This document shows positions 17,335 through 25,746 of a stretch of DNA of 64,000 nt, in pieces. The stretch spans positions 20,349-84,348 of the forward strand of contig JBLWZN010000012.1 of NCBI GenBank assembly GCA_048266425.1, written 5' to 3'. The position numbers were made by a program, and so were the translations under genes. Source of the DNA: Cerina sp048266425 (GTDB lineage Bacteria; Bacteroidota; Bacteroidia; Flavobacteriales; Flavobacteriaceae). Below the pieces are notes generated by a model, which had not been told where the DNA came from, searched no databases, and worked only from the letters and a program-made list of their open reading frames with translations. Numbering within the stretch: the stretch's first letter is position 1; the number at the start of each line of letters is the position of its first letter.

Positions 17335-18660
17335 TTATTTCAATTTATCCCGCAAGGTCTTTCGATCGATCTGCAGTATTTCTGCCGCCTTGGTTTTATT
17401 GCCATTGGTGTGGACAAGTACCCGTTGAATGTATTCCTTTTCCATTTCCTTTAAGGGAACGAGATCGGTATCTGGGAATTCTATTTGATATTTTAGATTT
17501 TCGGGGAGGTCTTTTACCTCTACGGTCCCATCGCTCATGATTACGGCACGCTGAATAATATTTTCCAGCTCCCGGATGTTTCCCGGCCAATCATATCTTT
17601 CCAGGATGCGCATTGCCTCCGGGGAAAGTCGTAAAAGACGGTCTTTGTACTCTATCCCATATTTGTGAAGAAACATTTCGGCCAATAGGGGAATGTCCGA
17701 TTTACGCGACCGCAGCGGGGGCACATTAATTTCAACAACGGTCAATCTATAGTAAAGATCTTCCCTGAATTTTTTGTTTTTAATTGCGGCCAAGAGATCT
17801 TGGTTGGTGGCGGCGATAATACGGATATCGACTTTTTCGGACTTTCGTGACCCCACCTTGGTTATCTCCTTCTCTTGCAGTGCCCGCAGTAGCTTGGTCT
17901 GTACGGATAGGGATGCGGTTCCAATCTCATCAAGAAAGAGCGTACCTCCCTCAGCTGCCTGAAAAAAACCATTGCGGTTGTCGTTGGCACCTGTAAACGC
18001 GCCTTTAACATATCCGAAAAATTCAGCCTCTTGTAGATTTTCCGGGATTGCACCGCAATTTACCGCCACAAAGGGAGCCCTGGAAAATTTACCGGAGTAG
18101 TGGATCGCCCTGGCGACCAACTCTTTGCCGGTACCGCTTTCCCCATTTATCAAAATGGTAGCCTTGTTGTCCTTGACCCGGTCAATGATGTCGGTAACTT
18201 TCTTAAAAGCATCGGATTCACCGATCATTTCCTTATAACTATTGATCTTAGGACTGTCCGCTTTACGGTTTTCAAATTTGCCCTTGTTCTTTTGTCCAAA
18301 GGCTTTTTCCACCGCCTGTTTTAATTCGTCCCTTGTAAAGGGTTTGGTCAGATAATCGGTAGCACCGGATTTGATGACCTCTAAGGCCCCGTCTACGGAG
18401 GGATAACCGGTAATGACCAATTTGGGCATTTGAGGATAATGTTCGTCGGCGAATTTTACCAGTTGCAATCCGTCTACTTCTGGCATTTGTATATCGGTAA
18501 TCAACAGGTCTATTTTGGTGTCCTTTAGGATATATAGGGCTTCCTGGACCGATATGGCCTTGTAGGCATGGTATTGCATGGACTGCAGATGGCGTTGCAA
18601 AAGCTCCAATATATCGATGTCGTCATCGACCAATAGTATATTCTCCTTCCTTAGTGTCAT
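17335..18660 (-). CDS. sigma54-dependent response regulator (NtrC/AtoC type)
   Basis: 441 residues. Receiver domain 1-120 with LLVDDDIDILELL, phosphoacceptor Asp in LLITDIQMPEVDG and the switch lysine in YLTKPFT. AAA+ domain about 145-375 with Walker A GESGTGKE, the sigma54-contact loop GAFTGANDNRNG and Walker B GGTLFLDEIG. A C-terminal Fis-type HTH (KTKAAEILQIDRKTLRDKL) ends the protein. It activates sigma54 promoters after phosphorylation, presumably by the kinase encoded immediately upstream (2-bp gap). Confidence 0.95.
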   Translation of the reverse strand: MTLRKENILLVDDDIDILELLQRHLQSMQYHAYKAISVQEALYILKDTKIDLLITDIQMPEVDGLQLVKFADEHYPQMPKLVITGYPSVDGALEVIKSGATDYLTKPFTRDELKQAVEKAFGQKNKGKFENRKADSPKINSYKEMIGESDAFKKVTDIIDRVKDNKATILINGESGTGKELVARAIHYSGKFSRAPFVAVNCGAIPENLQEAEFFGYVKGAFTGANDNRNGFFQAAEGGTLFLDEIGTASLSVQTKLLRALQEKEITKVGSRKSEKVDIRIIAATNQDLLAAIKNKKFREDLYYRLTVVEINVPPLRSRKSDIPLLAEMFLHKYGIEYKDRLLRLSPEAMRILERYDWPGNIRELENIIQRAVIMSDGTVEVKDLPENLKYQIEFPDTDLVPLKEMEKEYIQRVLVHTNGNKTKAAEILQIDRKTLRDKLK

Positions 18661-18662
18661 GG

Positions 18663-19751
18663 TTATAATTTGGGGAAATTTACGGTAAAGATAGTGCCAA
18701 CGGGATTGTTCATTTCGTGCGTAATGGTGCCGTGATGACTGTTGATGATTCCATGGACAACACTAAGGCCCAGCCCCGACCCCTCGCCAAGCGGTTTGGT
18801 AGTGAAAAATGGTTCAAATATCCTATCCTTGTTTTTTGGATCGATGCCCGGGCCCTCGTCGGAGATACGTATTTGAACTTGTTTGCCCTTTTCCATAACG
18901 GATAAACCAACATTTCCTCCCATGGGGGAATAGTAAACGGCATTCATTATAAGGTTAAAAAGTACCTGAGTCAACTGCACAGTGTCTGCCTTGATCTGAA
19001 TATTGTCATTACTAAAAAATTGGGACAATTTAATTTTCTTCTTTAGCAACGATGGTGCGAGCAGGTTCATAATATTTTCCACGATGGGCTTAAGCGCTAC
19101 CACATTTATGTTCTGCGGCATTTCACAAGCAAAAAACATCAATTTTTTTACGATTTCACGACTAAAAATGGCATTTTCTACAATCTTTTGGAGGTCGCGA
19201 ACCGCATCCTTATCGGATATTCTATCCTTTAGTAGTTCGGTAAAGCCTAAAATGTTGGCGAGGGGCGTATTCAGTTCATGTGCAATACCCGCGGTAATCT
19301 CCCCAAGTATGTGCAAACGATCGGAATGTTCCATTTTTCGTCTGACGGCCAATTCACTATCGTGGATCTGTTTCCTTTCCAATAAATTACTAATCGCCAA
19401 GCTGACGTTGTTGAGCAATATTTGTTCTTCCTTCAAGAAATCCGATACGGAAAATTTGTCCGACGGGTATCCAACTATAACAAAGCCATTTACTTTATTA
19501 AAAACTTTGATGTCCGATCTTAAAGCGGTCTCCGTGGATTGGAAACCATCGGTTTTTACCGCGTAATTCCCGCTTACCACGGTGACTTCTGCCTGATCTT
19601 CAAATTGGCATGCCTTTTTAATACTATAGGCGATGGCCTCCAAAGAAGTTTCCAGTTGATCGTAATCGGAATTTACAATAATAGATGTCACCTCGTACAA
19701 GCAGGTGAGTTCCTTGATACGCTCTTTTAGTTTTGTCTCCGTTGCCCCCAA
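18663..19751 (-). CDS. sensor histidine kinase
   Basis: 362 residues and no membrane segment, so cytosolic. A GAF-like input region (about 10-120; SLEAIAYSIKKACQFEDQAEV) is followed by HisKA with the phospho-His in GEITAGIAHELNTPLANI and HATPase_c with N box LFNLIMNAVYYS, G1 ISDEGPGIDP and G2 GEGSGLGLSVVHGI. It pairs with the sigma54 response regulator 2 bp downstream. The N-terminal layout resembles kinases in USP/low-oxygen neighbourhoods, but the ligand is unknown. Confidence 0.92.
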   Translation of the reverse strand: MGATETKLKERIKELTCLYEVTSIIVNSDYDQLETSLEAIAYSIKKACQFEDQAEVTVVSGNYAVKTDGFQSTETALRSDIKVFNKVNGFVIVGYPSDKFSVSDFLKEEQILLNNVSLAISNLLERKQIHDSELAVRRKMEHSDRLHILGEITAGIAHELNTPLANILGFTELLKDRISDKDAVRDLQKIVENAIFSREIVKKLMFFACEMPQNINVVALKPIVENIMNLLAPSLLKKKIKLSQFFSNDNIQIKADTVQLTQVLFNLIMNAVYYSPMGGNVGLSVMEKGKQVQIRISDEGPGIDPKNKDRIFEPFFTTKPLGEGSGLGLSVVHGIINSHHGTITHEMNNPVGTIFTVNFPKL

Positions 19752-19871
19752 AGTAATTAGTGGTTCATGATTATAGGGCGTGAAGTTCGTAAATATTTAG
19801 ATCGGAATGAAATTTGGGAATCAACAGGTTGGGTTATCTTCCCTATATCGCCACGATTTTTGGGAATCGGG

Positions 19872-20510
19872 TTAATATGATTCCTTTGTAAAGATAAGAT
19901 CTTGCTCCTCCATGGACTTTACAACCAACCGAATATAATCGTCTACGGTTTTTTCAATATCCTTAGGATGTGAGATCTCCATGGAACCTCTCCAAATAAG
20001 TTCCCTTTCCTTGTCCGGGCAGATACAGTATAGGGAGGTTTCCGTGTAATAAACGGGATAGCGATCGTTATAATCGGCTTCTAGATTCAATCTTTGCTGG
20101 TTTAAATAGTCTTCCCGGAAGGTTCCAAAAAAATCATTGAAATCTGAAGATTTTTTCCTAAACGTGGCCTTGTTTTCCGTCCCTATCAATTTGGTGAACA
20201 AGATGGCATCAAAACCCTTCTCCAGCAATTGCTGTTCAACATCGGAGAGTTCTTCCTCGGATTTGGCGGCATCTGTAAACCTCACATCGAAAAGGTCTAA
20301 TCCTTTCATCGCCTCAACGCCCCTTTTTTCAAATTCCTTTTGCAATTTGGTCTCAAAATCGTATTTCGTATCCGAGTTTTGTGACATCCCAACAACAAGG
20401 ACCTGGTAGGCATGGAAAAGTACAATATCCGGATTCTTCCAATTTTCCACCATGCGTGTAGAGGAACATCCCATTAGGGTAAATGATAAGAGCAGTACTA
20501 TTTTCTTCAT
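19872..20510 (-). CDS. lipoprotein of unknown function
   Basis: 212 residues. The signal peptide ends with lipobox FTLMGCSS. The mature part opens MVENWKNPDIVLFHAYQVLVVGMSQN, a pattern I associate with DUF4136-like envelope lipoproteins, and later has acid-rich helical segments (AKSEEELSDVEQQLLEKGFD) and LYCICPDKERELIWRGSMEI. It follows a USP gene by 40 bases on the same strand and is therefore probably under the same FNR-type promoter. The function is unknown. Confidence 0.65.
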   Translation of the reverse strand: MKKIVLLLSFTLMGCSSTRMVENWKNPDIVLFHAYQVLVVGMSQNSDTKYDFETKLQKEFEKRGVEAMKGLDLFDVRFTDAAKSEEELSDVEQQLLEKGFDAILFTKLIGTENKATFRKKSSDFNDFFGTFREDYLNQQRLNLEADYNDRYPVYYTETSLYCICPDKERELIWRGSMEISHPKDIEKTVDDYIRLVVKSMEEQDLIFTKESY

Positions 20511-20550
20511 AACGTTGTCAAAGTATTGGTTAGGTTACTGGGAATGGGCC

Positions 20551-21393
20551 CTATTCGTGCAAAACCAAAAACGGGACCTTGGTGTGGTAGCTTATTTCTT
20601 CCACAGCGGGTCGGAACAGAATACGTTGAAAGAAATTCAAGTTTTTGGCCACCATGGCGATCATGTCAATATCCCTACTTTCGGTAAAGCACTGCACGGC
20701 GGTTTCCAGGTTGGTGCCGGTGAGGGAATGGAAACTATGATCAACATCTACCAGATAGTCGTGTAGAAAATCTTTGTTGCTCTGCTGCTCTTCACTCAAT
20801 TTTTCTCCTTTTTTTGAAATATGCAGGATTCGGAGCTCTGCTTTGTTCATTGTGGCCATTTCGATCAACGTGTCCAGTACTTTCATTTCAAAACTGAGTT
20901 GATAATCGGTCGGAAAGGCGATCTCTGTAAGGTCGGTATATTTGGCATCTTCCGGAACCGCCAATAGGGGACATTTGACCTTGGTGATAATATCTCCCGT
21001 ATTGCTCCCAATGGTGGCCTTTTTTAGTCCCGATGCGCCTTTGGTACCCATGATGATAAGATCAATATTTTTGTTTTCCGATTCTCGCTTTATGGCATCC
21101 ACAAAGAAATCGTAAAGGGCAATGGGAACAAAAGTGTGCTTAATGCTATGGGTGGTTTCCTTGGCAATTCGGTCCAGCAAGTTCTGAAGCTCCAATTTGC
21201 TTTCCTTTAGGATATTTTGTCTAAAATCTTCTCCCGCTGTGCGTACCGATGTGCCTGCACCCGAGTAGGTAGGAATGGTATTGATGTGCACCAAATAAAA
21301 CGTGCATTTCGTTTTTCGGAACAGTTCAATACCGTATTTTATGGCGTTCCACGCATTGTCGGAGAAGTCGGTGGGTACAAGGATATGTTTCAT
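20551..21393 (-). CDS. universal stress protein, two UspA domains
   Basis: 280 residues beginning MKHILVPTDFSDNAWNAIKYG. The first domain ends IMGTKGASGLKKATIGSNTG, an intact ATP-binding motif; the second (EIAFPTDYQLSF) is degenerate. A perfect FNR-type box with a perfect -7 element lies just upstream (start predicted near 21417, 24 bases before the ATG). A lipoprotein gene follows in probable operon. Low-oxygen induction is inferred. Confidence 0.9.
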   Translation of the reverse strand: MKHILVPTDFSDNAWNAIKYGIELFRKTKCTFYLVHINTIPTYSGAGTSVRTAGEDFRQNILKESKLELQNLLDRIAKETTHSIKHTFVPIALYDFFVDAIKRESENKNIDLIIMGTKGASGLKKATIGSNTGDIITKVKCPLLAVPEDAKYTDLTEIAFPTDYQLSFEMKVLDTLIEMATMNKAELRILHISKKGEKLSEEQQSNKDFLHDYLVDVDHSFHSLTGTNLETAVQCFTESRDIDMIAMVAKNLNFFQRILFRPAVEEISYHTKVPFLVLHE

Positions 21394-21421
21394 TTAGGAA
21401 TTTATTTTTGGATTGAATGCC

Positions 21422-21465
21422 CAAAATTAAACCTCAATAAACCGGCACCAAATGATAATCATCAT
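21422..21465 (-). promoter_or_regulatory. FNR-type box and perfect -7 element for the USP gene at 20551-21393
   Basis: Box ATGATAATCATCAT (plus strand, 21452-21465). On the minus strand TAATTTTG (21422-21429) follows after 22 bp. There is no match in the rightward direction. Confidence 0.75.
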
Positions 21466-21553
21466 GTCAGCTAATGGAATGTGTATTGAAACGTAACGTT
21501 TTTTTGCGGCTACTCCGGTATGAAAAAGAATAAAAAAGTAGAAATCACTTCCA

Positions 21554-22615
21554 TTAATAAACCCGATCTAGTGCTTCAAGATTGGTGATCCTGATATTTC
21601 TATCCTCGATATCAATTAGTCCTTCCTTCTTGAAACTGGAAAGTGTACGGATCAGGGTTTCCGTGGCCATCCCTGCCACACTTGCTAGATCGCTGCGCAA
21701 AATATGGAGGTTGCCCCGTGAATCCTGTTGCAGTTTTTCGGCAAATTTCAATATTGTTCTTGCTGTTTTCCTCCTCACGGATCCATAGGCCATCTCCAAC
21801 AATTGCTCTTTGGCCTCGGTAAGGCTTTCTGAAAGCAATTGCATAAATTCCATGGCCAGATCGTGGTTTTCCTGCAGTAGATTATTTAGTTCCAATGCAG
21901 AAATACCGGTCAATTGTGTTTTTCCCATAGCCGTCGCATATTCCTGGTGCACGGTGTTCTTGGTAAAACTTGTAAACCCAAAAAAATCGTCCGGCTTATA
22001 GATTCCGGTAATCAGTTCCTTTCCCATCCCATCCAATTTGTGGGTTTTTACCACTCCGGAAAGGACAAGATAGACGGTGTTGGAATTATCACCTTCCCTA
22101 TAAATGGTGTCTCCCAATTCATAGGAAAATTCTTGGCCATTATCATCAATAAAGCTTTTGAGCTGGTGTATGGAAGTTATCCTAGATTCCGGGGAGGCTG
22201 ATCCCGGTTCCGAATTTCCTTTGGCAACGGTTTCCCGAAGGATCGCCATTTTGGCCAATCTGCTTTCTATAGCGCCTATAAGTTCGGATTCCGTAAAGGG
22301 TTTTGTAATATAATCATCGGCTCCCAACTCCATTCCCCTGCGTACATCCTTGCGTTCGGTTTTTGCGGAAAGGAATATAAACGGGATGCTTTTTGTGCTC
22401 GGCTCTTGGGAAAGGGTCTCTAGGACGCCGTAACCATCTACCTCGGGCATCATAATATCGCAAACAATCACATCGGGCAAATATTCCTTGGATTTTTGAA
22501 TGCCTTTACTGCCGTTTGCGGCTGTGCGTACTTCGTAGCCGGCAAGTTCCAATAGTTCCGCTGTGTTCTCCCGTAGGACGGTATCGTCCTCAATTAATAG
22601 AATTCTTTTGGTCAT
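21554..22615 (-). CDS. response regulator receiver fused to a Crp/Fnr regulator
   Basis: 353 residues. Receiver domain about 1-122 (LLIEDDTVLRENTAELL, phospho-Asp in VIVCDIMMPEVDGYG, Lys in YITKPFTESE), a linker, a cNMP-binding-like beta-roll about 150-265 (FSYELGDTIYREGDNSNTVY), and a Crp-type winged HTH about 275-350. The recognition helix reads ATETLIRTLSSF, keeping the Glu and Arg at the positions that read TGA in FNR/CRP operators. The receiver-CRP fusion is uncommon: it would put an FNR-like activator under kinase control. The PAS kinase gene lies 72 bases upstream. Confidence 0.92.
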   Translation of the reverse strand: MTKRILLIEDDTVLRENTAELLELAGYEVRTAANGSKGIQKSKEYLPDVIVCDIMMPEVDGYGVLETLSQEPSTKSIPFIFLSAKTERKDVRRGMELGADDYITKPFTESELIGAIESRLAKMAILRETVAKGNSEPGSASPESRITSIHQLKSFIDDNGQEFSYELGDTIYREGDNSNTVYLVLSGVVKTHKLDGMGKELITGIYKPDDFFGFTSFTKNTVHQEYATAMGKTQLTGISALELNNLLQENHDLAMEFMQLLSESLTEAKEQLLEMAYGSVRRKTARTILKFAEKLQQDSRGNLHILRSDLASVAGMATETLIRTLSSFKKEGLIDIEDRNIRITNLEALDRVY

Positions 22616-22687
22616 TTTGCTATTTATAACTTTAGGAATGAATTCTTCAATAGTCCACTAAGTGATTAACCCGGTACACCATCAACT

Positions 22688-24589
22688 TTATGCAAATTTA
22701 TTTGTTTTAAGTGGCATTTCCACAGTAAAGGTACTTCCTTTGTTTTCCTCACTTTTGAAATATATACGTCCCCCCAAGTTTTCCAGGTGGGCTTTTACAA
22801 TGTTCAGGCCAATACCGGTACCTTGGGTCAACAAAACGTTTTCCGATCTAAAGTACCGGTCAAAAACGTGTTTTTGATCTTTTTCCGGAATGCCGATACC
22901 CTGGTCTTGGATATGAAAAACCATCTTGTCGTTTGTCAATTCCACTTTTAAATCTATTATGGTATCCTCTGGGGAATATTTTATCGCATTGTGCAAGAGG
23001 TTGGTTAGGGTCAGACTGGCGATCCTCTCGTCTTGATAAACGGTTACATCCTCAATATTATGTGGATAGTTGATATGCTGCCCGTTTTTTAAAAGCATAT
23101 TTGCGTTGTAAACGACTTCGTTTACAAGTTTGCTCAGTGAAAAATCGGAGAACTGATAGGTTTCCTTACCTTTTTCCATTCTTTCAATGGACAGGAAATC
23201 GTCAAGAATATTCGTCAAGTGATATACGGCCCCCATTATGGTCTTAAGGTGTTTGTCCCTTTTATCTTGCTGTTCTTCCTTGTGATACTTGCCGATCAAC
23301 GTGGCCGAAGTGAGGATTCCGCTAAGAGGGGTCTTAAACTCGTGGGATACCATGGAGAGAAATTTGGTCTTCAGTTCACTCAGTTCTTTTTCGTTTTCCA
23401 GGGCCTTTTCTAGCTGTTCGGTCCTTCTTTCTACGGTTTGTTCCAGTTTTTTGGTGTAATTTTTCTTGTCCGAAATATCCAAGATAATGGCGACCATCAT
23501 ATTTCTGTTGCCGATGACCGAGGATTGCATATGCACCTCCACGGGATAGGTAGTACCGTCTTTTCGGCGATGGACGGTCTCAAATTCCAGTTTTTTCTTG
23601 TTGTTCCGTACAATGGGTGCGATCAAACGTCGAAACTTGGCCTCGTTGAACTTTGGTTTCAGATCCAATGGGGTCAGCATTTTGCATTCGTCCAAAGTAT
23701 ACCCTGTTTTTTTTAGCGCTCCGTAATTGACATTGATAAACTTCAGGGTTTCGGCATCGAATACGTAAATTTCATTAAGCGATTCATCAAAGATCTTGGC
23801 CAAATGGCCGATTTCCTGTTCCTTGGTCTTACGTTCGGTAATATCGTTCTGTATCCCTACAAAGTGGGTAATCTTTCCTGTTTTATCCCTTATGGGGTTA
23901 ATGGAAACTTCGTTCCAGAACAGCGTTCCGTCCTTTTTATAGTTTCGTATCTGTACCTTGCATTTTTCACCATTTTGAATCGAATTCCTCATGACCCTTA
24001 TTCCCTCTTGGTCATTGTCGCCGGCATTTAGGAACCTACAGTTGCGGTTTAGGATCTCATCCCCGGAATATCCCGTAATTTTCTCAAAGGTGGGGTTGTA
24101 ATAGATGATGGGATTATCCCCTTGTTGCGCATCTGTGATCACAATGCCATTGAGGGCGGCCTCTAGAGCCGCGGTCTTCATTTTTTGGCTTTCCTCTATT
24201 TTTTTACGTTCGGTGATGTCGATTACCAATGCCATGGTGTAAGTTTCACCATAAATTGAAAAGGGGTTAAGTCCAACTTCTACAGGAAAGGTTTTATGGT
24301 CCTTACGCAGGCCAAGTAGATGCCTTCCCTCCGCCATCCTTCGTTTTTCGTGTTTTTCGAGGTAACCGGAAACATATTTTTGGTGTGCAGTTCTATGTGC
24401 GACAGGTATTATCGTTTCCAATGGTTTTCCCACAAGTTCTCCAATCCCGTAACCGAAAAGGCTGCTCGCATGTTTATTTACGGCAATTATTTCTTGATTA
24501 TTGTTTATCACAATGATGCCTTCGGGAACGGCCTCGGACAAAGTTTCGAAGACCTTGCTATTTTTTTCAAAAGTGTGCATTATTTTCAA
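22688..24589 (-). CDS. multi-PAS sensor histidine kinase
   Basis: 633 residues, cytosolic. Three PAS/PAC units at roughly 10-130 (VPEGIIVINNNQEIIAVNKH), 140-260 (GIVITDAQQGDNPIIYYNPT; the NRNCRFLNAGDND segment resembles the LOV core NCRFLQ, with the flavin Cys in the same position) and 265-385. Then comes HisKA with KTKFLSMVSHEFKTPLSGI and HATPase_c with LHNAIKYSPED and DQGIGIPEKD. The likely partner is the receiver-CRP protein encoded next. PAS2 could be a flavin/LOV-type light or redox sensor; this is inferred from a single motif. Confidence 0.92.
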   Translation of the reverse strand: MKIMHTFEKNSKVFETLSEAVPEGIIVINNNQEIIAVNKHASSLFGYGIGELVGKPLETIIPVAHRTAHQKYVSGYLEKHEKRRMAEGRHLLGLRKDHKTFPVEVGLNPFSIYGETYTMALVIDITERKKIEESQKMKTAALEAALNGIVITDAQQGDNPIIYYNPTFEKITGYSGDEILNRNCRFLNAGDNDQEGIRVMRNSIQNGEKCKVQIRNYKKDGTLFWNEVSINPIRDKTGKITHFVGIQNDITERKTKEQEIGHLAKIFDESLNEIYVFDAETLKFINVNYGALKKTGYTLDECKMLTPLDLKPKFNEAKFRRLIAPIVRNNKKKLEFETVHRRKDGTTYPVEVHMQSSVIGNRNMMVAIILDISDKKNYTKKLEQTVERRTEQLEKALENEKELSELKTKFLSMVSHEFKTPLSGILTSATLIGKYHKEEQQDKRDKHLKTIMGAVYHLTNILDDFLSIERMEKGKETYQFSDFSLSKLVNEVVYNANMLLKNGQHINYPHNIEDVTVYQDERIASLTLTNLLHNAIKYSPEDTIIDLKVELTNDKMVFHIQDQGIGIPEKDQKHVFDRYFRSENVLLTQGTGIGLNIVKAHLENLGGRIYFKSEENKGSTFTVEMPLKTNKFA

Positions 24590-24693
24590 TTGTATTTATG
24601 CGATTTTTACCTCCCTATAAAATCCGGTCTAACCGTTGGTTTTCCCAAATTTTAAAAACATTGCCATTTACGCCGTCAAAATCTGGAAAGTAT

Positions 24694-24737
24694 ATGATTT
24701 TTATCATTCCATTACAAAAAGTTCCGAACTAGATTTG
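24694..24737 (+). promoter_or_regulatory. FNR-type box and perfect -7 element for the 24842 gene
   Basis: Box ATGATTTTTATCAT (24694-24707), 22 bp, TAGATTTG (24730-24737). The predicted start near 24742 leaves a 100-base leader. The leftward match toward the PAS kinase gene is poor. Confidence 0.75.
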
Positions 24738-24841
24738 TTTGAAAAAAATCCGGTAAAATAATATAAATGTACGGACAATTTAGATTATCCAATTTAGTTA
24801 TCGCCGCGACTTTTGGATTAACCTAACAAAAACGAAAATCT

Positions 24842-25255
24842 ATGACTACCTTGAAAGATAAGGGCAATAAATTTTACCAGAACCTGGGAAAGCTATTCTA
24901 TGCGATCGCCATGGCCGATAAAACGGTACAGCCTATTGAAATTCAAAGATTAAAGGAGGATGTAAAAAAATATTGGGTTCCCCTGGATGATGTGGAGGAC
25001 GAATTTGGGACGGATGCCGCATACCAAATTGAGATTGTTTTTGACTGGTTGCATCAAGAAGAAGCGGATAGCCAATCTTGCTATACTGCATTTGTTGACT
25101 TTTTCAGGAATAATTTGGGGAAATTCAGTCCGGAAATAAGGGATCTTATTTGGAAAACCGCCGATGGTATCGCTTTTTCCTTCTCCGGCAAAAACAAATC
25201 GGAACTGGTGCTATTGGCCAAATTGAAATTATTGCTGCAAGGGAGTGGGGAATAG
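24842..25255 (+). CDS. TerB-like helical protein
   Basis: 137 residues, all helical, no signal peptide. LGKLFYAIAMADKTVQPIEIQRLKEDV has the N-terminal pattern of TerB/DjlA-like domains (acidic metal-binding loop MADKTVQPIE). The rest includes DWLHQEEADSQSCYTAFVDFF and a Lys/Leu-rich C-terminal helix. The assignment is a pattern match, not a firm one. It is placed directly behind an FNR-type promoter and 92 bases before the DGC zinc-binding gene, which has its own FNR-type promoter. Confidence 0.6.
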   Translation: MTTLKDKGNKFYQNLGKLFYAIAMADKTVQPIEIQRLKEDVKKYWVPLDDVEDEFGTDAAYQIEIVFDWLHQEEADSQSCYTAFVDFFRNNLGKFSPEIRDLIWKTADGIAFSFSGKNKSELVLLAKLKLLLQGSGE

Positions 25256-25279
25256 GATTTCCTGAAATTTCCAAATTTT

Positions 25280-25323
25280 ATGATAATTGTCATTTTTTGT
25301 TGGGGCTGCACAAAATATTTTTG
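25280..25323 (+). promoter_or_regulatory. FNR-type box and perfect -7 element for the DGC gene
   Basis: Box ATGATAATTGTCAT (25280-25293), 22 bp, TATTTTTG (25316-25323). The predicted start is near 25328, 20 bases before ATG 25348. The position of this promoter argues that the longer open frame beginning at 25150 is not the translated form. Confidence 0.78.
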
Positions 25324-25347
25324 TCGGTCATTTATGCAATAGAACCA

Positions 25348-25746
25348 ATGCAGCAGTCAATGATAAGCCGACAGGAACAAAAAAAATTGCCCTTGATTTA
25401 TTCTTGCTCCGGTTGTAGCAATGTAGCGCAACTGGCCAATGATATGGCAGTAAAGATCAATACCGAAGGTATCGCAGAAATGTCATGCATTGTAGGAGTA
25501 GGGGGAAAGGTTAGATCCTTGGTCAAAACCGCACAATCCGATAGATCGATTATCGTGATCGATGGTTGCCCGCTACAATGTGCAAAAGCTTGTTTGGCAA
25601 ATATTGATATAGAACCAACAGCGCATTTTACCCTGACGGACTTCGATCTAAAAAAACAGAGCAATAGCAAGTTGCACCTCGACGATGAAATTGAAATTTT
25701 TGAAGCGATTAAGGAAGAAATAAAAAAGGTGTCCAAGCGCTTATAA
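25348..25746 (+). CDS. putative zinc-binding protein with DGC motif
   Basis: 132 residues from ATG 25348, chosen because the promoter lies just upstream and family members begin close to this point (an ATG at 25360 is also possible). The conserved parts are LIYSCSGCSNVAQLANDMA, MSCIVGVGGKV and the motif IVIDGCPLQCAKACL, which give the DGC family its name. Members are small cytosolic proteins with clustered cysteines that probably bind zinc or an Fe-S cluster; the function is not settled. The gene end overlaps the convergent cytochrome gene by 6 bp. Confidence 0.8.
   Translation: MQQSMISRQEQKKLPLIYSCSGCSNVAQLANDMAVKINTEGIAEMSCIVGVGGKVRSLVKTAQSDRSIIVIDGCPLQCAKACLANIDIEPTAHFTLTDFDLKKQSNSKLHLDDEIEIFEAIKEEIKKVSKRL

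Noticed and set aside
25150..25347. N-terminal extension of the DGC protein frame
   Set aside because: It overlaps the TerB-like gene and its sequence covers the FNR-type promoter at 25280-25323; the conserved domain begins after 25348.
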